This document shows positions 59,284 through 64,000 of a DNA stretch of 64,000 nucleotides, one piece after another. The position numbers were made by a program, and so were the translations under genes. The stretch comes from Prevotella sp. (GTDB lineage: Bacteria > Bacteroidota > Bacteroidia > Bacteroidales > Bacteroidaceae). Every line of letters begins with the position of its first letter. The first letter of the stretch is position 1. The notes beneath the pieces were generated by a model. The model was given only the letters and a program-made list of their open reading frames with translations. It was not told the DNA's origin and did not search any database. Location of the stretch: contig JAGCDO010000010.1 of assembly GCA_017651265.1 (NCBI GenBank), forward strand, positions 62,001 to 126,000, given 5' to 3'.

Positions 59284-59410
59284 GAAAATAAGAATATGTG
59301 TATCTCACCATTGTGAGATCATATACAGTGCTCGTGAGAGTATTTCCCTATAAACTTGAGTTAATTTAGTTTTTTCCAACGGCCCGCTCGTGAAGAGTAG
59401 GCCGTTTTGC
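59284..59410 (+). ncRNA. Candidate structured small RNA of about 127 nt
   Basis: It is driven by a perfect promoter and has no convincing ORF. The 5' part forms a long hairpin: ATATG and ATCTCAC pair with GTGAGAT and CATAT, with a TGT bulge and CATT loop (59293-59325). A terminator closes the RNA: ACGGCC (59379-59384) with GGCCGT (59400-59405), then TTT. GCTCGTGA occurs twice (59330 and 59386) in otherwise different surroundings, once near the middle and once in the terminator loop. No Rfam family was recognised. It lies between pnuT and dnaA; the rest of this gene-free stretch (59411-59519) shows nothing I can support. Confidence 0.68.
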
Positions 59411-59519
59411 TTTATATGGATGTTGATTTACAGTACCAACATGGTTTGGCACAATCCTTGGTATGGTGGAAAAAGATTGGAATGATTGAAGAGAAAAACG
59501 GAATCGACAGTTGATAGTA

Positions 59520-59541
59520 CAGTAAACAACTTTGTTTACTG
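59520..59541 (-). terminator. Hairpin downstream of dnaA
   Basis: CAGTAAACAA (59520-59529) and TTGTTTACTG (59532-59541) form a 10-bp perfect stem just past the dnaA stop. There is no U-tract, so termination is uncertain. Confidence 0.4.
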
Positions 59542-59545
59542 CTTC

Positions 59546-60958
59546 TTACTTATTCAGTTTCAATGAACTCTCAATGCTATGAACCTCTGCTGAGAATGCC
59601 TTATCGATCTTCAAACGCTGCTCAACCTGCGTACAGCTATGGATAACTGTACTATGATCACGCCCGGCAACCAGCTTACCGATACGACTGGCAGGCATCT
59701 TTGTCAGTTTCTGAGCCAGGTACATAGACACCTGACGGGCAACTACCAACTCACGTTTCCTTGAACGACTTGCCATAGCTGTGGTAGTAACATTGAAATG
59801 ATGGCACACCTTCTCCATGATATCATCAACGGTTACAGATCGCTCCTCTACCTTAACAGCACGCTTGATTACACGTTCTGCCAACTTCATGTCGATATTA
59901 CCGTTATATACAATCGAGAAAGCGAGCAACGAATTGATCACACCCTCCAAGTCACGCACGCTACCATTAGCTGTCCGCGCAATATACTGAATCACATCTT
60001 CAGGAATCTTCAGTCCGTCACGCTTAATCTTGCTCTTCAGGATATCCACACAAAGCTGCACGTTCGGGCGTTCCAACTCTGCAATGAGTCCGCAAGAGAA
60101 GCGTGTGATCAACCGCTCGCTCATCCCTTTAAGATCCACCGGTGGACGGTCGGACGCAAGGATGATACGTTTTCCGTTGCGGAACAGGTGATTGAAGATA
60201 TGGAAGAATGTCTCCTGAGTCTTGGTTGCTGTCACCCACTCCTGCACATCATCCACAATCAGCATATCGATGGTCTGATAGAAATGCATGAAATCATTGA
60301 TGCGGTTCTGCATCTGCGCGCTGGTATATTGCACCTGGAACAGTCGGGCACTGATATACAGTACACGCTTCTGTGGATAGAGTTCCTTGGTACGTACACC
60401 AATAGCATTAATCAGATGAGTCTTTCCACATCCACTAGGACCATAGATGAACATCGGATTAAACTGGGTGGTTCCTGGATGCTCAGCAATAGACAAGCCC
60501 ACACTACGAGGCAGCTTATTACTATCACCCTCGATGAAGTTAGCGAAGGTATGGTGGGGATCCAGCTGACTGTCGATATCCTGTGGCTGAGCCGTATCCA
60601 ATATGGTTGGTGACTCGTTACCGCGGGTCTTCACACGTGGGGTAACCACATCGGTAGCTGTCTCCTCAGCCTGCAGATCCTGTGTCAGGTTATGAGTCTT
60701 ATCCGTCACAACCCGATAGGTCAGTCGGGTACCTGCGCCGAAAACCCTTGTCAACACCTTCTTCAACAGATCCACGTAGTGCTCTTCCAAGTACTCGTAT
60801 ACGAACGGACTTGGAACTTGCACCAACAAAGTCTTCATCGCAGGCTTGTACGATTCGAAGGCCAAGGGTCTGAACCAGGTGTTGAATTGCTGCTCGGTGA
60901 CGTTCTCCCTAATTAAATTGAGGCAGTTGTCCCAGCAGGTACGGGGGTTAATACTCAT
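59546..60958 (-). CDS. dnaA: Chromosomal replication initiator DnaA
   Basis: A 470-residue initiator with four domains. Domain I runs about 1-85 (CLNLIRENVTEQQFNTWFRP). A variable linker follows. The AAA+ domain has Walker A FIYGPSGCGKTHLINAIG, Walker B MLIVDDVQEW and SERLITRFSCGLIAEL. The C-terminal DNA-binding domain ends in AGRDHSTVIHSCTQVEQRL, which reads DnaA boxes. The P-loop has Pro-Ser-Gly-Cys rather than the more usual Gly-Val-Gly-Leu type. A strong promoter (60997-61028) precedes it. I found no DnaA-box cluster next to it, so the origin need not be here. Confidence 0.97.
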   Translation of the reverse strand: MSINPRTCWDNCLNLIRENVTEQQFNTWFRPLAFESYKPAMKTLLVQVPSPFVYEYLEEHYVDLLKKVLTRVFGAGTRLTYRVVTDKTHNLTQDLQAEETATDVVTPRVKTRGNESPTILDTAQPQDIDSQLDPHHTFANFIEGDSNKLPRSVGLSIAEHPGTTQFNPMFIYGPSGCGKTHLINAIGVRTKELYPQKRVLYISARLFQVQYTSAQMQNRINDFMHFYQTIDMLIVDDVQEWVTATKTQETFFHIFNHLFRNGKRIILASDRPPVDLKGMSERLITRFSCGLIAELERPNVQLCVDILKSKIKRDGLKIPEDVIQYIARTANGSVRDLEGVINSLLAFSIVYNGNIDMKLAERVIKRAVKVEERSVTVDDIMEKVCHHFNVTTTAMASRSRKRELVVARQVSMYLAQKLTKMPASRIGKLVAGRDHSTVIHSCTQVEQRLKIDKAFSAEVHSIESSLKLNK

Positions 60959-61299
60959 AAATGAACACGGTTAGTCTTTCGACGTTTTTGACAGTGCAAA
61001 GGTAGAAAAGATTATTGATTCTTGCAAATCATCTTTTTTATCATTGTGTTCGGAAACGTTCGTAAATTGCCTAAGATTGGTACTTTAAGCGTGAAACAAT
61101 TCCATATAATAAAAGATTGGTGTTGCAAAATTATAAGTTATTATAAATGAACATTTTACAAAAACTGAAACACCCCATTATCAGACTGAAGTACTCTTAA
61201 GGAAAGACAGCGAAAAGTGGCGACTAATAATCACTTACGCATTTCCAAGAAAGCAAAAATTAAGCGACAAACTATTTAGATGTTTTTTAAATTAAGCAC
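60959..61299. other. Gene-free AT-rich region upstream of dnaA
   Basis: The 341 bases contain the dnaA promoter and, nearer to the MlaD-type gene, AT-rich sequence with a second -7-like TAATTTTG (61126-61133, minus). I see no TTATCCACA-type DnaA boxes, no repeats of note and no coding frame. Confidence 0.6.
60997..61028 (-). promoter_or_regulatory. Promoter of dnaA
   Basis: On the minus strand TACCTTTG (60997-61004) and TTTG (61025-61028) are exactly 20 bp apart. The ATG is at 60958. Confidence 0.8.
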
Positions 61300-62193
61300 T
61301 TATTTGTCTTTTCTGCCGAACAAAGAAAAATGCACATAGCGCTTCGGGTGTGCTTTCATATTGACCAACAATGAATCAGCATCGCGCATAGTAGCATTCA
61401 AATTCTGGTAAAGACTCGGATCCCGCAAAAGTAATCCGATACTTCCTTCTGTATTGTTGAGCTGGGAGGTCAGTTTCTCCACGTTGTCCAAGGTCTCGTT
61501 CACCTTCTCCATTGTTCCTGCCACATTGATCGCAGCAAGGTTCCCGGTAAGGGTATTCGTATTATCGAGCACGGTGTTGGCGCGGTTCATCAATCCTGGC
61601 ACATTCTTGTTCAGTTGAGCGAGCAACTCATTCACCTCGCGGGTGGTCTTTGTCAGGTCACCAGTTACCGTTCTGATGTTATGGAGCGACTGTCCGATGG
61701 CCGGATCAGCCAGGATTGCGTTCAGACTTCCCATAATACTATCCAGTTTCGGCAACAGTTTCTCGATGGCAGGAATCATCTCCTTCACCCTACCCAAGGC
61801 ACCGTCGTTGATATCCCCGTTGATCAGTCCTCCCGGAGCCAGACGTTGTTGCACATTATCTGCCAGCAGTAGGTTTACCTGTACGTTTCCCAGGAGATCA
61901 CTGACAATCTCAGCCGTACTGCCTTCCGGTATATGAAGACTGGGATCGATGCCCGCTTCGATTTTGATGTTCCCCGGCTTCTCGTAGTCGTAATTGATAC
62001 TTTTCACTACGCCCACCTTAAATCCATCAGCATAGATCGGACTCGAAGCAGTCAGTCCGCTGATATCCTTGAACGACAGATAGTATTTCGTATCTGTCGA
62101 GAAGATATTCATTCCTTTTAGGTAGTTCATTCCGAAGAACAGAAGAACCAATCCTGCGACGGCCACCAAGCCGATTTTGATTTCTTTTTTCAT
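61300..62193 (-). CDS. MlaD/MCE family lipid transport protein
   Basis: A 297-residue protein with one N-terminal transmembrane helix (IGLVAVAGLVLLFFGMNYL) and an MCE domain, containing YLSFKDISGLTASSPIYADG, FKVGVVKSINYDY and IVSDLLGNVQVNLLLADN. A long helical C-terminal part follows with hydrophobic repeats (NTLTGNLAAIN), as in proteins that form tunnels between membranes. It is likely to be the periplasmic lipid-shuttle subunit of an ABC phospholipid system; the ABC and permease genes are not in view. It follows the amidase gene by 18 bp. Confidence 0.92.
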   Translation of the reverse strand: MKKEIKIGLVAVAGLVLLFFGMNYLKGMNIFSTDTKYYLSFKDISGLTASSPIYADGFKVGVVKSINYDYEKPGNIKIEAGIDPSLHIPEGSTAEIVSDLLGNVQVNLLLADNVQQRLAPGGLINGDINDGALGRVKEMIPAIEKLLPKLDSIMGSLNAILADPAIGQSLHNIRTVTGDLTKTTREVNELLAQLNKNVPGLMNRANTVLDNTNTLTGNLAAINVAGTMEKVNETLDNVEKLTSQLNNTEGSIGLLLRDPSLYQNLNATMRDADSLLVNMKAHPKRYVHFSLFGRKDK

Positions 62194-62211
62194 GTTGTGA
62201 TCCTGCTAGTG

Positions 62212-63441
62212 TTATTGACTCCTGCGAGCCTTAAACTCACGTATCGCCTGCGTAACATCCATTTTCTCCCCTTTCTTGAAGGCGATGATGAACGCCCCAG
62301 GGAACTTATCCAGAAGTGATTTCCTTAATCGGTAAATCTCGTTATAGTCAGTCGAGCTTCCTGTAGTATATTTATAATAGCCCCCTTCTTTGTACGAATC
62401 GATGTTCTTGACGCCCTTGAATCGACTACTTGATACAGGTACAGCCTTCGTGTCGGCCATGATCTGCACCTTGAACACCGGTGCATCCTGCGGTGCGGTC
62501 GACTGACTAACCTCCGCTTTCTTTATTTCCACTTGTTGTTCCTTCTTCACTTCAGACTGCTGCGCCTTTACCGGTTGCTCCGTCTTGGGCTTTGCAGGTT
62601 GCTCAACCTTGGGAGTCTTTGGGGCCTCTGGCTCATTCAGGAAAGGTGTGGCTGAACCGCCAAAATACTTTTTCTTATACGCAATGAAAGCATTATAGAA
62701 GCCTCGTGCATATTGCTCTGGAGCCTCGCTGGAGTTCATAAACCGCTCCTCATCGGGTGTAGAGATGAAGCCCAGCTCCAGCAGACAGCCCGGCATTGAA
62801 GATAGGCGCAGCACAGCCAGATTGTCCTGATGGGCGCCAGCATTGGCTCTCCCTGTCGCAGCACACATATACCGCTGCATGAACTTCGCCAGTTCCACGC
62901 TGCGTTCCATGTAGGTATCCTGGATAAATTCGAACATGATATTGCTCTCAGGCGAGTTAGGATCGAAGCCAGCATAATGCTGCTGGTAGTCCTTCTCCAT
63001 TACGATGACCGCATTCTCCCGTTTGGCCACCTCGAGGTTCTCGATAATTCCCTTCTTTCCCGAGTTTCTGCCACGTCCCAGCGTGTAGGTTTGAAATCCC
63101 CGTGCGATCTTTCCACCCGGCAAGGCATTGATATGTACGGAAATAAACAAATCGGCTTTGTTCTTGTTAGCAATCTCGGCCCGCTGCCACAGTTCGAGGA
63201 AGACATCCGTTTTACGCGTATAGATTACTTTCACGTCAGGGCAGTTTCTTTCGATCATCCTACCTAACGCCAGCGCCATTTTCAGTGTGAGGTTCTTCTC
63301 TTTGGAGATCTTTCCTACACATCCCGTGTCTTTTCCTCCATGACCAGCATCGATGACCAGGACAAACTGCTTGGCAGTTGTATCGGCAAACGCCCCAACC
63401 GTCCACATCATCATGATCACAAGCAATAACCTTTTCATCAT
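62212..63441 (-). CDS. N-acetylmuramoyl-L-alanine amidase (Amidase_3) with C-terminal SPOR-like domain
   Basis: A 409-residue exported zinc amidase that cleaves the lactyl-peptide bond of peptidoglycan. It has a signal peptide (LLLVIMMMWTVGAFA). Catalytic motifs are VIDAGHGGKDTGCVG (zinc His), LFISVHINALPGG (zinc His) and LLELGFISTPDEE (catalytic Glu). A Pro/Lys/Gln-rich linker (about 275-325) leads to a SPOR-like domain (PVFKVQIMADTKAVPVSSSR), which would target denuded glycan at division sites. Two adjacent ATGs are possible starts. A -7-like TAACTTTG is at 63450-63457 (minus). Confidence 0.94.
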   Translation of the reverse strand: MMKRLLLVIMMMWTVGAFADTTAKQFVLVIDAGHGGKDTGCVGKISKEKNLTLKMALALGRMIERNCPDVKVIYTRKTDVFLELWQRAEIANKNKADLFISVHINALPGGKIARGFQTYTLGRGRNSGKKGIIENLEVAKRENAVIVMEKDYQQHYAGFDPNSPESNIMFEFIQDTYMERSVELAKFMQRYMCAATGRANAGAHQDNLAVLRLSSMPGCLLELGFISTPDEERFMNSSEAPEQYARGFYNAFIAYKKKYFGGSATPFLNEPEAPKTPKVEQPAKPKTEQPVKAQQSEVKKEQQVEIKKAEVSQSTAPQDAPVFKVQIMADTKAVPVSSSRFKGVKNIDSYKEGGYYKYTTGSSTDYNEIYRLRKSLLDKFPGAFIIAFKKGEKMDVTQAIREFKARRSQ

Positions 63442-63485
63442 ACGCGCTGCAAAGTTAATGAATTATCATAAAACGGTGTTAACCA

Positions 63486-63866
63486 TCATGGAGTTTTATC
63501 ATTTATTAAGTGTAAAGTCACTGAGGCCCCTTCGAGTTGTGCCCCCAAGGGTGGGTTCTTTTTGGTCACGGTAATGACAACCTCCTTCACCTGCGGAAAC
63601 GCCTTGATCATGCTTCCGCCGATCCTCCCTGCCAAGTGTTCCAGCAGGTTGGACGGCGTCTGCATCTCTCTATTTATGATTTCGTAAATCTCCGCATAAT
63701 TCAGTGTGTCTTCAACATGGTCGGAGTGCACTGCCGCCGTCACGTCACATTGCACGCAAACGTCAACCACAAACTCCCCGCCTGTAGTCCGCTCCTGCTC
63801 CATCACCCCGTGACGGGCATGGAATCGCAGTCCTTTCAACGCTATCTTTGAACTCTCAATCCTCAA
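63486..63866 (-). CDS. folB: Dihydroneopterin aldolase
   Basis: A 126-residue enzyme of folate synthesis that splits dihydroneopterin to hydroxymethyl-dihydropterin. Motifs are LKGLRFHARHGVMEQERT (catalytic Glu), DTLNYAEIYEII, LLEHLAGRIG and VVITVTKKNPPLG with the conserved Lys. The frame has no ATG where homologues start; TTG at 63866 follows a stop codon two codons upstream and is the best start. Two heptamers, ATTGAGG and ATTGAGA, cover the start region. folA and thyA are elsewhere in the window. Confidence 0.93.
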   Translation of the reverse strand: MRIESSKIALKGLRFHARHGVMEQERTTGGEFVVDVCVQCDVTAAVHSDHVEDTLNYAEIYEIINREMQTPSNLLEHLAGRIGGSMIKAFPQVKEVVITVTKKNPPLGAQLEGASVTLHLINDKTP

Positions 63867-63933
63867 TTCCTACACCCCTCTATTAATTCTTGCAATATTA
63901 TATTGATTACATATTTTATTATACATCTCACGT

Positions 63934-64000
63934 CTATCCACACCTACTGGCTCCGCAATTTGTACAAATCAAGCAACCCTCCTGATAGACAAGCGTCTCC
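63934..64000 (-). CDS. C-terminal end of a vitamin B12-dependent ribonucleotide reductase (partial)
   Basis: Minus-strand codons entering from the window edge read ETLVYQEGCLICTNCGASRC, then Gly and a stop (TAG at 63934-63936). The two CxxC-like Cys pairs at the end match the redox-active C-terminus of class II (adenosylcobalamin-dependent) ribonucleotide reductases as I remember them. Only 22 codons are visible, so the call rests on this tail alone. Confidence 0.72.
   Translation of the reverse strand, partial: ETLVYQEGCLICTNCGASRCG

Noticed and set aside
60959-61299. Possible replication origin upstream of dnaA
   Set aside because: AT-rich, but no cluster of DnaA boxes or suitable 13-mers could be found by eye.

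Overview
The window looks like chromosomal DNA from a member of the order Bacteroidales, most likely a Prevotella-type genus. The evidence is gene content (GH2, GH51 and GH94 carbohydrate enzymes, PorQ and PorE-like type IX secretion parts, DUF4954, DUF1573 and DUF4421 families, a class I fumarase, a fused ADP-forming acyl-CoA ligase) and the promoters, which follow the Bacteroidetes pattern of a TTTG near -33 and TAnnTTTG near -7. I see no prophage, transposase, CRISPR array or rRNA; this is core-type chromosome.

Layout. 1-4500: partial GH2 enzyme (-), tRNA-Ser(GGA), an ExbB / small membrane protein / ExbD / ExbD cassette and an Lrp-type regulator. 4500-9000 (-): folA, thyA, an RsmF-like rRNA methyltransferase and a type B carboxylesterase. 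9000-12000 (+): an outer-membrane-type protein, then a DUF6249-like / PspC / ECF sigma / membrane protein operon. 12000-16000 (-): a PorE-like OmpA lipoprotein and topB. 16400-19000 (+): metallophosphoesterase and two secreted or barrel-like proteins. 19000-24300 (-): a GH51 arabinofuranosidase and a LacZ-type GH2. 24600-27100 (-): tatD, a polyprenyl synthase and TonB, preceded by an unannotated 37-residue ORF. 27200-32100: porQ, cmk (+) facing ispH, meaB and a DUF1573 protein (-). 32080-37680 (-): a very large alpha-2-macroglobulin. 37900-42700 (+): cellobiose phosphorylase and ADP-forming acyl-CoA ligase. 42650-46200 (-): clpB and nagB. 46300-55800 (+): hflX, DUF4954, an M16 protease, fumarase, an RsiV-like lipoprotein and a small beta-barrel. 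55870-59170 (+): a TPP riboswitch with terminator driving a TonB-dependent receptor and a PnuC-type transporter, a thiamine uptake unit. 59280-64000: a candidate small RNA (+), then dnaA, an MlaD-type protein, an amidase, folB and the last codons of a B12-dependent ribonucleotide reductase (all -).

The most unusual signal is not a gene. Many short tandem repeats with exact periods of 7, 9 or 22 bp are scattered through the window. The same unit recurs at distant loci (TCAACTR twice, CCYATTAAR-like twice, ACTAGT plus three variable bases at four or more). Most lie between genes or just before start codons, but four are in frame inside conserved genes (tatD, the LacZ-type gene, cellobiose phosphorylase and clpB), where they encode Ser/Thr-rich loops at positions where I recall the families having none. 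In the 9-bp arrays the hexamer is kept while the 3-bp spacers differ, which simple replication slippage would not predict. Other items worth checking are a SusC-receptor signature inside the alpha-2-macroglobulin, a structured small RNA with a duplicated octamer next to dnaA, and several long inverted repeats over promoters.

All calls come from reading the sequence. No database search was run.
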